NCBI RefSeq assembly: GCF_009674725.1
Contig: NZ_WKKH01000003.1
Span: forward strand, 165,226 to 229,225
Origin: Pedobacter petrophilus
GTDB lineage: Bacteria > Bacteroidota > Bacteroidia > Sphingobacteriales > Sphingobacteriaceae
Direction: 5' to 3'
DNA length: 64,000 nt
The notes under the pieces are model-generated. The model saw only the letters and a program-made list of their open reading frames with translations, ran no database searches and was not told the DNA's origin. How positions within the stretch are numbered: position 1 is the stretch's first letter; each line of letters starts with the position of its first letter. A program made the translations under genes and the position numbers. Positions 9,595 through 18,618 of this stretch are shown here, piece after piece.

Positions 9595-10434
9595 CTAAAA
9601 CAACTTACCAATTACGCGATAAGATATAGTAGTCCCATCTACTACTTCTTCATAGTAAACATCATCAGGCGAAACGAAATATTTTTCATCTTTAATGGTT
9701 ACTTCCCGGCAACCTTCAGGTAATTGAGTCACAATTTCGCCAATCTGGTGTGCATTTACCGGTCCGTCTGCTGTATTTAATACCCCATCTTTTCCAGCCA
9801 CTAAATAAACAGTTTCACCGTTTTTATTTTGTCCCTGAGTATAATAAACGCCTTTGTATTCATAATAATCTACCCCGTTAATAGTCACTAAATTTGCCTC
9901 CTGCGGAATACTTGGCACCTCTGCACCAACCGGCGGAACAACTACTTCATATTGATTATTATTTTGTTGATAAAATAAGCCTCCAGAGTAATAAAATTGA
10001 TTTGCGCCATAATAAAACGGATAATACCCATAAGGCAAAACCCCTATTCTAATCCCCAGAAATGGCCTGTAGAAATTATGATAGCTATAATATGGACGTC
10101 CGAAGCCTGAACGGTAGCCAAAACCAGATCTATAATAACTTCCGCCCCTATAACCCTGACGGTTGTAATGATATCCAGGTCGCTCCGATCTGATCCCTGA
10201 CCGGACTATCCCTTGTGAATATCCGCCCCGGTTCGGCGATTGAAAAACCCTGTTGTTTGAAGGCGAACGATAACTTGAGCCACCCCTTGAGGCAACTGAA
10301 CCCGATCTGCCACCGCCCCCGGAATAACTACCACCTCTGCCGGGTCTTTGAGCAGAAACAATTTCTACATTTAAAGTAGCTATCAATGCTGTTGCAGCAA
10401 AGAGAACCAGACCCTTATTGAATAACCTTTTCAT
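9595..10434 (-). CDS. Exported DUF6515-like protein, Gly/Tyr/Ser-rich
   Basis: 279 residues. A signal peptide (MKRLFNKGLVLFAATALIATLNVEIVSA) is followed by a long low-complexity region rich in Gly, Arg, Ser and Tyr (residues about 30-150). Then comes a short hydrophobic tyrosine-rich stretch and a C-terminal half with repeated short units of the form VTINGVDYYEYKGVYY and DEKYFVSPDDVYYEE. This architecture matches the DUF6515-type proteins common in Bacteroidota, whose function is unknown. Likely cell-envelope located. It is flanked by 130-190 bp gaps and appears to be a single-gene unit. Confidence 0.75.
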   Translation of the reverse strand: MKRLFNKGLVLFAATALIATLNVEIVSAQRPGRGGSYSGGGGRSGSVASRGGSSYRSPSNNRVFQSPNRGGYSQGIVRSGIRSERPGYHYNRQGYRGGSYYRSGFGYRSGFGRPYYSYHNFYRPFLGIRIGVLPYGYYPFYYGANQFYYSGGLFYQQNNNQYEVVVPPVGAEVPSIPQEANLVTINGVDYYEYKGVYYTQGQNKNGETVYLVAGKDGVLNTADGPVNAHQIGEIVTQLPEGCREVTIKDEKYFVSPDDVYYEEVVDGTTISYRVIGKLF

Positions 10435-10624
10435 TTTGTGTGTTTTTAGTTAACCATATGACGATAAAAAGCTTTAAAAGATTGTCGGTCAGAAAGATTT
10501 AACTAAATTTTGATATAATAATGACTATTTATAACGCAATCACTAACAAACCTTTTACCATATGTTTATCAAAATGATCGCTCATTCGCTTATCTTTAAA
10601 TTTTATTCCAAAAACTAACTTCAA

Positions 10625-12493
10625 ATGAACTTTTTAAGATTTTTCAGCCTCCTATTTTGTCTGTTTATCACGAATAGCGTATTGGCTCAGGAAAGCGATT
10701 CTGCTTACGTGAGGCAAAATTACACTAAAATAGAGCGCCAGATTCCGATGCGCGATGGAATCAAACTTTTTACTTCCATCTACATTCCCAAAAACCAAAC
10801 TAAAAAATTCCCTTTTTTACTCAACAGAACTCCTTATACCGTGGCGCCTTACGGAGAGGATAAATATAAATTAAGCCTGGGGAGTTTCCCAGCCCTGATG
10901 CGCGAAGGCTTTATTTTTGTTTATCAGGATGTTCGCGGAAAATGGATGAGCGAAGGGACTTTCGAAGACATCCGCCCGCAAACCACCAAAAAGGGCAAAA
11001 AGGATATTGATGAAAGCACCGACACTTATGATACTATTGATTGGCTGGTAAAAAATGTGAAAGGCAACAATGGAAACGTCGGAATATCTGGCATTTCATA
11101 TCCAGGCTTTTATTCTACCGCCTCCTTACCAAATGCACACCCGGCACTAAAGGCTGTTTCGCCGCAGGCGCCAGTTACCGATTGGTATATGGGTGATGAT
11201 TTTCACCATCGTGGCGTCTTATTTTTAATGGATGCATTTTCTTTTATGGGTAGCTTTGGTGTGCCACGCCCAAAACCCATCACGCCTGATCAGGGTCCGA
11301 AAGGATTTAAATTTCCAATCGAAGATAACTACCGTTTTTACCTTGAAGCAGGCTCAGTAAAAAACCTGAAGGATAAATATTTCACAGACAGTATTAAATT
11401 CTGGAATGATCTTTCCAAGCATCCAAATCTGGATACTTTCTGGAAAGCCAGATTAATTACGCCTCACTTAAAAAATATAAAACCTGCCGTAATGGTGGTT
11501 GGCGGCTTTTTCGATGCGGAAGATGCCTACGGCACATTTGATACCTATAAAGCAATTGAAAAACAAAATCCGGGCGCAAACAATATTTTAGTCGCAGGTC
11601 CATGGTTTCACGGGGGCTGGGTACGTAGTGACGGCTCTTCATTCGGGGATATTCCATTCGGAAAAAAAACCAGCATCGACTACCAGCAACAATATGAATT
11701 GCCATTCTTTAAACACTATTTAAAAGGCGAGGGTGATTTTAATGCTGCCGAAGCCAACATCTTTGTAACGGGTTCAAACGAATGGAAAAAATTCCAGAGC
11801 TGGCCGCCAAAAGATGTGGAAACTAAAAATCTTTATTTGCAGCCTAACGGAAAACTTAGCTTCGAAAAAGTGGGCAGAACAGATAGCTGGGACGAATATG
11901 TAAGTGATCCCGATAACCCTGTCCCTTATCAGGACGGAATCCAGGCGAAACGGACCAGAGAATACATGATCGATGATCAGCGTTTTGCTTCCCGCAGGCC
12001 AGATGTTAAAGTTTATCAAACTGATGTTTTAACAGAAGATATTACCCTTACCGGCCCTGTGCTGGCCAATCTTGTGGTTTCAACTACTGGTACAGATGCA
12101 GATTATGTAGTTAAACTGATCGATGTTTATCCCGAGGATGCACCAAATCCAACACCAAATCCTAAAAACCTGATCATGGGCGGCTATCAAATGTTAGTTC
12201 GTGGTGAAATTATGCGTGGCAAATACCGCAACAGTTTTGAAAAACCAGAAGCATTTACGCCTGGTACCATTACCAAAGTGAATTATCCCCTGCCGGATGT
12301 GGCACATACCTTTAAAAAAGGACATAAAATGATGATTCAAATTCAAAATTCATGGTTTCCACTGGCCGATCGTAACCCGCAAAAGTTCATGGATATTTAT
12401 CAGGCAGAACCTGCTGATTTTCAAAAAGCAACCCACAAAATTTATCACGACGTTAAGAACAGTTCATATTTAACCATCTCCGTTTTAAAGTAA
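10625..12493 (+). CDS. Exported CocE/NonD-family serine hydrolase (S15-like)
   Basis: 622 residues with a signal peptide ending at about residue 21 (SVLAQ). An alpha/beta-hydrolase domain carries the nucleophile in GISYPG (Ser158), an acid in GGFFDAEDAYG (Asp297 or Asp300) and the His in AGPWFHGGW (His329). A C-terminal jelly-roll (about 400-622) completes the X-Pro dipeptidyl-peptidase/CocE architecture. Relatives cleave acyl bonds: cocaine esterase, glutaryl-7-ACA acylase, alpha-amino-acid ester hydrolase. The natural substrate here is unknown, possibly dipeptides or N-acyl compounds in the periplasm. An imperfect -7 element (TAtcTTTA, 10591-10598) lies upstream. Confidence 0.9.
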   Translation: MNFLRFFSLLFCLFITNSVLAQESDSAYVRQNYTKIERQIPMRDGIKLFTSIYIPKNQTKKFPFLLNRTPYTVAPYGEDKYKLSLGSFPALMREGFIFVYQDVRGKWMSEGTFEDIRPQTTKKGKKDIDESTDTYDTIDWLVKNVKGNNGNVGISGISYPGFYSTASLPNAHPALKAVSPQAPVTDWYMGDDFHHRGVLFLMDAFSFMGSFGVPRPKPITPDQGPKGFKFPIEDNYRFYLEAGSVKNLKDKYFTDSIKFWNDLSKHPNLDTFWKARLITPHLKNIKPAVMVVGGFFDAEDAYGTFDTYKAIEKQNPGANNILVAGPWFHGGWVRSDGSSFGDIPFGKKTSIDYQQQYELPFFKHYLKGEGDFNAAEANIFVTGSNEWKKFQSWPPKDVETKNLYLQPNGKLSFEKVGRTDSWDEYVSDPDNPVPYQDGIQAKRTREYMIDDQRFASRRPDVKVYQTDVLTEDITLTGPVLANLVVSTTGTDADYVVKLIDVYPEDAPNPTPNPKNLIMGGYQMLVRGEIMRGKYRNSFEKPEAFTPGTITKVNYPLPDVAHTFKKGHKMMIQIQNSWFPLADRNPQKFMDIYQAEPADFQKATHKIYHDVKNSSYLTISVLK

Positions 12494-12895
12494 CTGCATT
12501 TGTACAAAGCGATGTAAACTATAATTAGCGAGAACTGTAAATCAGAAACCTAAATAAGAACTTCAGTTATTATAAGTAACAGAACCACCCCCACCCCCTC
12601 CTTGAAAATAAGGAGGGGAGCGCCGTTCCAAAGCCTTAAAAACCCGTTCATATAGAACAATAAATTTAATAGCACTATCCAGTTCCCTTCCAATTTAGGA
12701 GGAAAACCACTGGAAAAATAAATGATCATAAAAAGTAACGCCTCCCTTCCCTGAAGATAACGAGGGGAGCATCGTTCTAAAGCCCTAAAAGGAAAAGATA
12801 AAACGGAACCGTTCATAAAGAAATAGTAAATTTAAAACACTGTCCAGCTCCCCTCCTAATTTAGGAGGGGGAAGGGGGTGGTTAACCACAACAAA
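12494..12895. other. 402 bp non-coding gap between CocE hydrolase and M1 peptidase
   Basis: Contains the composite repeat described separately (12583-12883). No plausible gene is seen: open frames across it merely read through the G/C-run repeat units. No classical terminator for the hydrolase is visible. Confidence 0.7.
12583..12883. repeat. Composite repeat: two direct units inside inverted G/C-run ends
   Basis: Outer ends are near-perfect inverted repeats: aacCACCCCCACCCCCTCCT type at 12583-12602 and its complement-like AGGAGGGGGAAGGGGGTGG type at 12863-12883. Inside are two diverged direct copies, about 12596-12713 and 12743-12870. Each contains gaggggagcnncgttcnaaagcc, then a gttcat...aataaatttaa stretch, then cc-agttcccctcc-aatttaggagg. 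No transposase or reading frame is carried. The right end stops 13 bp before the M1 peptidase start codon. Confidence 0.8.
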
Positions 12896-14548
12896 ATGAA
12901 AAAAATAATTATTCTTTTTGCCCTCGCGCTTGGCATCTCCACTGCAAATGCCCAAATGCTTGGAAAAAATCAAATAAATGCCAGTGCCGATAGTTTAAGA
13001 GGCACCCTTACCCCTTTACGTACCTGCTACGACATTAATTATTACCATTTAGATGTTAAAATAGATTTAGATCAGCAATCAGTTGCAGGCAGTAATGAAT
13101 TTGCCTTTACCGCTATACAAGATTTCACTAAACTTCAGTTCGATTTATTTGATAACCTAAAAATAGAAAAGGTAGTGTACCAGGGCCAAAACCTGCCATT
13201 TACAAGAGAATACAATGCTGTTTTCGTGACCTTTCCAAAAGCAATAAAAAAAGGAAGCAAAGATAAGTTCACTGTTTTTTATGCTGGCAATCCGGTGGTA
13301 GCGAAGAATGCACCATGGGACGGAGGTTTTATATTCAAGAAAGATTCTGCCGGGAACCCTTTCGTTTCTGTAGCCTGCCAGGGGCTTGGTGCCAGTGTTT
13401 GGTGGCCCAATAAAGACCATCAAAGCGATGAGGTAGACAGTATGTTAATCAGCATTAGCGTACCTGAAACTTTGCAGGAAATTTCAAACGGCAGACTCAG
13501 AAATACCGTTACCAAACCAAATGGATACAAACAATACAACTGGTTTGTAAGTAACCCCATTAATAACTATGATGTAACTTTTTATATTGGAAAATATGCA
13601 CATTGGCAAGACAGCTACGCCGGCGAGAATGGAAATTTAAGTATCGATTATTGGGCCTTACAGGTAGATAGCGCAAAAGCACGACCACATTGGAATGCTG
13701 ATGTTAAACCCATGTTAAAATGTTTTGAATACTGGTTTGGCCCCTATCCATGGTACAAAGATGGCTATAAGCTGGTTCAGGCGCCGCATTTGGGCATGGA
13801 GCATCAAAGTGCAGTAGCTTATGGCAATAAATTTATGAAAGGCTATCTGGGCAGAGACCTAAGTGGAACCGGCCACGGCCTGAAATGGGATTTTATCACC
13901 ATCCATGAAAGCGGGCATGAATGGTTTGGCAACAACATTACCTCGAAAGATATTGCAGACATGTGGATTCACGAAGGATTTACCAATTATTCTGAAACCT
14001 TATTTACAGAATGTACCGATAGTAAGCAATCAGGAAGCGAATATGTGATCGGAATCAGACAAGGAATAGAGAACGATATCCCGATTATCGGACCGTATGG
14101 CGTAAATAAAGAAGGCAGCGGAGATATGTATCCGAAAGGAGCAAACCTGATCCACACCATCCGCCAGTTAATCAATAATGACGAAAAGTTCAGGCAAATT
14201 CTTAGGGGACTTAACAAAACTTTTTACCATAAAACAGTTACTACGGCAGAAATTGAAAACTATATCTCCAAACAAAGCGGCTTAAAACTTGATAAGGTTT
14301 TTGATCAATATCTCCGCCATGCCAGCATCCCCGTTTTGGCCTACAAAATCAATAATGGCGTTTTATCTTACCGTTGGATCACAGATGTAAAAAACTTTGA
14401 CATGCCAGTTAGGGTAACCTTAAAAGCTGGCGGTTACACCTTAATCCAACCTAAAAATGAGTGGAAAACAATAAAAATTGATCAGAGCGTAACAGCAGAT
14501 AATTTTAAAAATGACCCTCAATTTTATATCAAAACCAAAAAAGAATAA
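12896..14548 (+). CDS. Exported M1-family zinc metallopeptidase
   Basis: 550 residues from ATG 12896 (signal peptide MKKIIILFALALGISTANA). The GTG at 12878 lies inside the repeat and only adds a non-hydrophobic tail. An N-terminal beta-saddle domain precedes the exopeptidase motif GMEHQ (equivalent of GAMEN) and the zinc site HESGH with the third ligand in WIHEGF (His337, Glu338, His341, Glu360). Active against N-terminal residues of peptides, presumably in the periplasm. The protein is shorter than full-length M1 aminopeptidases (usually 600-900), so the long C-terminal helical domain is reduced. The upstream repeat leaves little room for a promoter next to the start. An intrinsic terminator follows. 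Confidence 0.9.
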   Translation: MKKIIILFALALGISTANAQMLGKNQINASADSLRGTLTPLRTCYDINYYHLDVKIDLDQQSVAGSNEFAFTAIQDFTKLQFDLFDNLKIEKVVYQGQNLPFTREYNAVFVTFPKAIKKGSKDKFTVFYAGNPVVAKNAPWDGGFIFKKDSAGNPFVSVACQGLGASVWWPNKDHQSDEVDSMLISISVPETLQEISNGRLRNTVTKPNGYKQYNWFVSNPINNYDVTFYIGKYAHWQDSYAGENGNLSIDYWALQVDSAKARPHWNADVKPMLKCFEYWFGPYPWYKDGYKLVQAPHLGMEHQSAVAYGNKFMKGYLGRDLSGTGHGLKWDFITIHESGHEWFGNNITSKDIADMWIHEGFTNYSETLFTECTDSKQSGSEYVIGIRQGIENDIPIIGPYGVNKEGSGDMYPKGANLIHTIRQLINNDEKFRQILRGLNKTFYHKTVTTAEIENYISKQSGLKLDKVFDQYLRHASIPVLAYKINNGVLSYRWITDVKNFDMPVRVTLKAGGYTLIQPKNEWKTIKIDQSVTADNFKNDPQFYIKTKKE

Positions 14549-14590
14549 TTGCCGGATGATCATCTTTTAGAACTAAAATAGTAAAGAAAC

Positions 14591-14620
14591 CCATTGCACC
14601 GCTATTGCAATGGTTTTTTT
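14591..14620 (+). terminator. Intrinsic terminator of the M1 peptidase gene
   Basis: 8-bp stem CCATTGCA / TGCAATGG, 7-nt loop, then seven T. Confidence 0.9.
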
Positions 14621-14735
14621 GTTGAATGAAGAAATCTGATTACTTGTGCAACTTTTTAATATTTTAATCGTCTTATAACAAAAGCTCATTCAAATCATTC
14701 CCGGGCAAAGCATTAACAAACTAAAAATTCATACT

Positions 14736-15464
14736 ATGAAAAAATTATTCGCCGTTTTATTTGCAACGCTTACGCTAACAACAAGCATTAATGCCATTGC
14801 AAAAGATCAGATAAACATTACATCATCAAAATATAACGATGACAGAGACGTAAGCAACTTTAATGGCATTGCCGCCGCTGGCCCGATCAATGTTGTGGTG
14901 ACCCTGGGAAATAAAGAAAGTTGTCGTTTAGAAGGAGATGCAGAAGCCATTGCATCTATCGTTACAGAAGTAAAAGGAAATATTCTTATTATACGTCCTA
15001 AAAATAGTATCACAAGCTGGTCTAAAAAATACGAAGGAAAACAAATTACAGCCTATGTTTCTGCTCATGAGCTTGCCAGTTTAACCATGAGTGGATCTGG
15101 AAATATGACTGTAAATGGTAAGATCAGCACCGGTGATTTAACTACAACTTTAAGCGGCTCAGGCAGTATTAAAGCAAATGCCGATGTAGATAATTATAGT
15201 GGTGTAATTAGTGGTTCCGGATCATTAAACATCACCGGAAGTACAGACAGAGCAAAAATTGTAGTCAGCAGTTCCGGCTCTTTCGAAGGAAAAAGTTTCT
15301 CTTCAAATACCTTATCCACTACGATCAGTGGATCAGGAACGGTTAACATTAAAACGGATCAATCTATTAAAGCTGTAATTAGCGGTTCCGGAAGCGTTAA
15401 CTATTCTGGTAACGCAACCGTTGATAAAACCATCATCGGTTCAGGAAGAGTGAGAAAAATCTAA
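14736..15464 (+). CDS. Exported GIN-head domain protein (DUF2807)
   Basis: 242 residues with a signal peptide (MKKLFAVLFATLTLTTSINAIA). After a short linker, FNGIAAAGPINVVVTLGNKESCRLEGD begins the DUF2807 (auto-transporter adhesin head, GIN) domain. The C-terminal two thirds is a right-handed beta-solenoid-like series of LSGSGS / ISGSGSLNITG repeats. Such proteins are common in Bacteroidota envelopes; the function is not established and adhesin or sigma/anti-sigma-linked envelope roles are suggested only by association. The gene stands alone, with its own hairpins downstream. Confidence 0.88.
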   Translation: MKKLFAVLFATLTLTTSINAIAKDQINITSSKYNDDRDVSNFNGIAAAGPINVVVTLGNKESCRLEGDAEAIASIVTEVKGNILIIRPKNSITSWSKKYEGKQITAYVSAHELASLTMSGSGNMTVNGKISTGDLTTTLSGSGSIKANADVDNYSGVISGSGSLNITGSTDRAKIVVSSSGSFEGKSFSSNTLSTTISGSGTVNIKTDQSIKAVISGSGSVNYSGNATVDKTIIGSGRVRKI

Positions 15465-15477
15465 TTTAAAGCCATAA

Positions 15478-15555
15478 AGGTGTGTCTTCACACACATTAA
15501 AATCTTTTTTTTTGAAAATAAAGACACCTGCAGGAAATTGCGGGTATTTTTGTTG
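15478..15555 (+). terminator. Two hairpins after the GIN-head gene; the second is terminator-like
   Basis: First GTGTG-tctt-CACAC (about 15480-15493), followed by an A/T run with nine T. Second ACCTGC / GCGGGT stem (about 15528-15548) followed by atttttgtt. Confidence 0.65.
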
Positions 15556-15825
15556 GTCATGATCATAGTAATGCATCCGTAATGTGTCACTTCATTAAAT
15601 TGAATAATCTAAAATTCATTATCAAAAACTCAAAAATCATTTTTGATTAATGGAATAGGTTTATGATAATGAGCAAAATACAGTGAATTAATCTTGGGAG
15701 CTTATATCACTCTAATCCAGAACTTCGTGATGGTGTCGATTTAAATTCTCAGTAATTGAGAGGGTTTGGTAATTAATATGTGAAGTGTAAATTCGCCCTT
15801 TATCGACTCACTAATCTTAAAAAGT

Positions 15826-15833
15826 TAAATTTG
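15826..15833 (+). promoter_or_regulatory. -7 promoter element for the AraC-family gene (TAaaTTTG)
   Basis: Exact TAnnTTTG match, implying a 5' leader of roughly 35-40 nt before ATG 15878. Confidence 0.5.
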
Positions 15834-15877
15834 ATTATTGATCTTTAACTCCATTAAGATACTTGATCCAGAAGTTT

Positions 15878-16741
15878 ATGCCACCTAAAGATAGACAAAC
15901 CCTCTCATTGCAAAACACGAAAAGTAAGGTAAATATCATCCGGTATAATTCGGACGTAGCCACGAGTAATTCTAAAATTAAATTAGCGCAAAACTTATTT
16001 AGTTTTTTACTCGAGGGCAATAAGAGTGTACAATATGCAGGAACAAAGGTAACGATAAACACCAATCAATTTTTCCTTCTTTCTGCTGGCAATTGCTTAA
16101 TGAGTGAAAAAATCGCTACCCCCGGCGGCCAATACAGAAGTCTTTTATTTTTTTTCGACAATGAATTATTGACAGACTTTTTTATGCGTCATCCTGTGCA
16201 AACCAACCCACTGAAGAGCAAACCTAAAGAGGAGCCTTTCGTTGTGTTTGAGAAAGACGCCTTTCTTACCAACTTTGTAGACTCTTTAGGCCTAATATTG
16301 GCCTCTGGTCAATCATTATCTAAAGAACTGGAAAGTGTGAAACTTGAAGAATTGCTTATTTATATTTCCGGTTGCTATCCAGAACTTCTTAGAGGGTTTA
16401 ATGACTATAATTATAGTTCTGATAAGGTTTTTTTAATCCGCCAGGTGATTACAGCCAATATTTATAATGTTATGACTGTGGAAGAGTTGGCATTTCTATG
16501 TTCCATGACGCTGTCGACATTTAAACGGAACTTTGCTGAACTTTATGGTACATCACCAAAAAAATGGTTTTTAGAGAAACGAATGCAAAAAGCAGCCCAA
16601 ATGCTTAGAAAAAGTGACCTCCATTCAAGCGAGATATACCTGGAACTTGGTTATGAAAATTTGTCTAGTTTCATTCAATCATTTAAGCAGATTTACGGAA
16701 CGACCCCCAAGCAATATCAACTTAATAAGTTGAACGTTTAG
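15878..16741 (+). CDS. AraC-family transcriptional regulator
   Basis: 287 residues from ATG 15878 (a TTG at 15863 would add five residues). The N-terminal part (about 1-175) is an effector or cupin-like domain resembling the ExsA-type N-terminal domain. The C-terminal 100 residues hold two helix-turn-helix motifs: FLCSMTLSTFKRNFAELYGTSPKKW and the second around YLELGYENLSSFIQSFKQIYGTTPKQY, the family signature. It binds DNA; its ligand is unknown. The DinB-fold gene 75 bp downstream has its own promoter element, but the close order suggests it may be a target. Confidence 0.92.
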   Translation: MPPKDRQTLSLQNTKSKVNIIRYNSDVATSNSKIKLAQNLFSFLLEGNKSVQYAGTKVTINTNQFFLLSAGNCLMSEKIATPGGQYRSLLFFFDNELLTDFFMRHPVQTNPLKSKPKEEPFVVFEKDAFLTNFVDSLGLILASGQSLSKELESVKLEELLIYISGCYPELLRGFNDYNYSSDKVFLIRQVITANIYNVMTVEELAFLCSMTLSTFKRNFAELYGTSPKKWFLEKRMQKAAQMLRKSDLHSSEIYLELGYENLSSFIQSFKQIYGTTPKQYQLNKLNV

Positions 16742-16789
16742 CTAAACTTTTTGAACGTTAAGCCCTCCCGTGTGGCCTTTCGTAACTCC

Positions 16790-16797
16790 TAACTTTG
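16790..16797 (+). promoter_or_regulatory. -7 promoter element for the first DinB gene (TAacTTTG)
   Basis: Exact TAnnTTTG, 18 bp before ATG 16816, giving a very short leader. Confidence 0.5.
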
Positions 16798-16815
16798 AGT
16801 TAAATTCAAAAGAAC

Positions 16816-17346
16816 ATGACAACATTATTAACACGCACAGAAAACAGTAATGAGGGCCTTAAAGGCTATTTTGTAGAATTAGCCGATTTTACCAACTGGG
16901 CAGACAATCGTGCTATTGACTGGCTTACTCAAATCACTGATGAACAATGGACCCAAGCTTCTATCAGCAGTTTTGGAAGCATCAGGGACACCGCTGTACA
17001 TATTGTCAGCGCAAAAAAAATATGGATAGACTTCTGGACAGATGTTCAGGATCCCGCATACCTTTCGTCAGAATTTAAGGGGACCAGAGAAGATCTGATA
17101 GACATTTGGAAGACAATTTCTGCTGAGCTCAGATCTTTCATCGAAAATTATCCTTTAGAGAATTATGCAAATGAGATAAATGTAAAGAAACCAAATGGAG
17201 AAATGAGCAAAATGGTATTTAGAAAAACATTTCCACATATGATTAATCATTCTACATACCATCGGGGGCAACTGGTAACTCAATTACGTCAGTCAGGCTT
17301 TTCGAGTTTATCAAATACTGACCTTTTTACGTACTATAGCACCTAA
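16816..17346 (+). CDS. DinB-superfamily protein
   Basis: 176 residues forming the DinB four-helix bundle. The three metal-binding histidines are in the family positions: His62 (TAVHIVSA), and His145 and His149 in NHSTYHRGQL. Members bind a divalent metal and several act as thiol (bacillithiol or mycothiol) transferases or hydrolases; the specific reaction here is unknown. Cytoplasmic. It directly follows an AraC-type regulator and is followed 250 bp later by a second, distantly related DinB-fold gene, so the three may form one response unit. Confidence 0.88.
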   Translation: MTTLLTRTENSNEGLKGYFVELADFTNWADNRAIDWLTQITDEQWTQASISSFGSIRDTAVHIVSAKKIWIDFWTDVQDPAYLSSEFKGTREDLIDIWKTISAELRSFIENYPLENYANEINVKKPNGEMSKMVFRKTFPHMINHSTYHRGQLVTQLRQSGFSSLSNTDLFTYYST

Positions 17347-17595
17347 TCATACTTAAAAAATAAAAGCTTAATCATTGGACAACTATATTAAATGAAATCC
17401 CAGGAATGAGGTTTTCTGAATATGGCATAAAAAATTCTTGTTTTGATAAATCGATGCATAGTGGGCAAATAAATCAGTAAAAGTGCCAATCAAAAGGCTC
17501 GTTTTACGATAATCGACCAATTTTTTGCATTAAATTATCAAGATGAGTTCAACGCCACTAAATTAGATTTATACTTACCCTAAAAGCTTAACGAT

Positions 17596-18045
17596 ATGCT
17601 CACAGAAATACTAAAATCACTTTTCAGCCGAGACCTTAACAAACTTAAAACCGAAATTGAAACCTATAAGGATGAATCTAAAATTTGGCTGGTTGAGCCA
17701 AACATTTCGAATGCTGCAGGTAACCTTTGCCTTCACTTAATCGGAAACCTCAATACGTATATCGGCGCAACATTAGGCCGCACCAATTATGTCAGAAACC
17801 GCGAACTTGAATTTTCTTTAAAAAATATTCCGCAAAAAGAGCTTATTAAACAAATTGAAGAGACAATAACTGTGGTTAACGAAACATTAAGCAGCATAAC
17901 GCAGGAAGAAATTGAAGCCGAATATCCAGTATTGGTTTTAGCAGAAAAAACTTCAACAGCGTTTTTTCTCATTCACCTGACCACGCATCTTGCTTACCAT
18001 TTAGGTCAGATTAATTACCACCGAAGATTGTTAGATCATGCATAA
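17596..18045 (+). CDS. DinB-superfamily protein, DUF1572-like
   Basis: 149 residues. N-terminal MLTEILKSLFSRDLNKLKTEI and the core NAAGNLCLHLIGNLNTYIGA match the DUF1572 branch of the DinB fold. Likely metal ligands are His47 and His131/His135 in THLAYHLGQI. No signal peptide. The separation from the other DinB gene (250 bp without a terminator) leaves co-transcription open. The 15-bp-stem hairpin 48 bp after the stop may end or protect the transcript. Confidence 0.85.
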   Translation: MLTEILKSLFSRDLNKLKTEIETYKDESKIWLVEPNISNAAGNLCLHLIGNLNTYIGATLGRTNYVRNRELEFSLKNIPQKELIKQIEETITVVNETLSSITQEEIEAEYPVLVLAEKTSTAFFLIHLTTHLAYHLGQINYHRRLLDHA

Positions 18046-18092
18046 GGCTATGATTCGAAGCACGGAGCATTAGCAATTTGTACTACAGATGC

Positions 18093-18139
18093 AGCGTTGT
18101 CAACTTTGATAGCCTATTAATATGAAAGTTGACAACGCT
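18093..18139. repeat. Long-stem hairpin element, copy A
   Basis: Perfect 15-bp inverted repeat (left arm AGCGTTGTCAACTTT, 18093-18107; right arm 18125-18139) around a 17-nt loop. Related in architecture and sequence to the hairpin at 63844-63892. No T-run follows. Confidence 0.85.
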
Positions 18140-18151
18140 AATTTAAGGGGT

Positions 18152-18226
18152 CGTCCTGAGTTTAGCGTCACCCTGAATTTATTTCAGGGCCCATTTTGAA
18201 GATGCTGAATCAAGTTCAGCAGGACG
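18152..18226. repeat. REP-like three-stem element
   Basis: Outer stem CGTCCT (18152-18157) / AGGACG (18221-18226) encloses two hairpins, CCCTGAA-ttta-TTCAGGG (about 18171-18189) and GCTGAA-tcaag-TTCAGC (18204-18220). This resembles the dispersed TCCTGAA / TTCAGGA intergenic repeats common in many bacteria. Confidence 0.7.
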
Positions 18227-18618
18227 GATAAACCAAAAATCTTCACAACAATATCCCCCACTTCAATAATCTTTACCCCTCCCTTATTTTTATCAGCACT
18301 CTTTTATTTTTTAGCTGCTTTATTTGTATTTATTTAAAAATACTTTGAACTTTTAACTACCCTGTTTTACCTTTTAGCGAGTTAATTTATACTTATTGGC
18401 AGTTAGTTTAATATTCTTCAAACTGCAGTTTATATTTTAATAAGAGTGTTTGTACTAATTTAAAAAGTATTTATAGTTTTTCCTTTTGCTATTGTACTTC
18501 TTTTAAGATATATTTATCATATCCAATCCTGCATTGCGGTTTTATAACCCACAATACATATTGTCAAATCATCCCTGATAATTGAACATCCTTTTTTATC
18601 ACTTAAACGGTTAACAAT

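Larger units (their letters stand above)
15465..15877. other. 413 bp non-coding region before the AraC regulator
   Basis: Holds the two terminator hairpins, then about 280 bp of AT-rich sequence with no convincing gene or repeat, then a TAaaTTTG promoter element 44 bp before the regulator start. Confidence 0.6.
18046..18618. other. 573 bp non-coding region before the XRE-like gene
   Basis: Contains a long hairpin (18093-18139), a cruciform REP-like element (18152-18226), and then about 390 bp of strongly AT-rich sequence without a gene. The AT-rich part could be a long leader or regulatory region of the XRE-like gene; nothing specific is recognisable. Confidence 0.6.

Noticed and set aside
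12550..12973. Open frames on the minus strand over the composite repeat
   Set aside because: They only translate the G/C-run repeat units and antisense of the M1 peptidase start; no recognisable domain or signal peptide.
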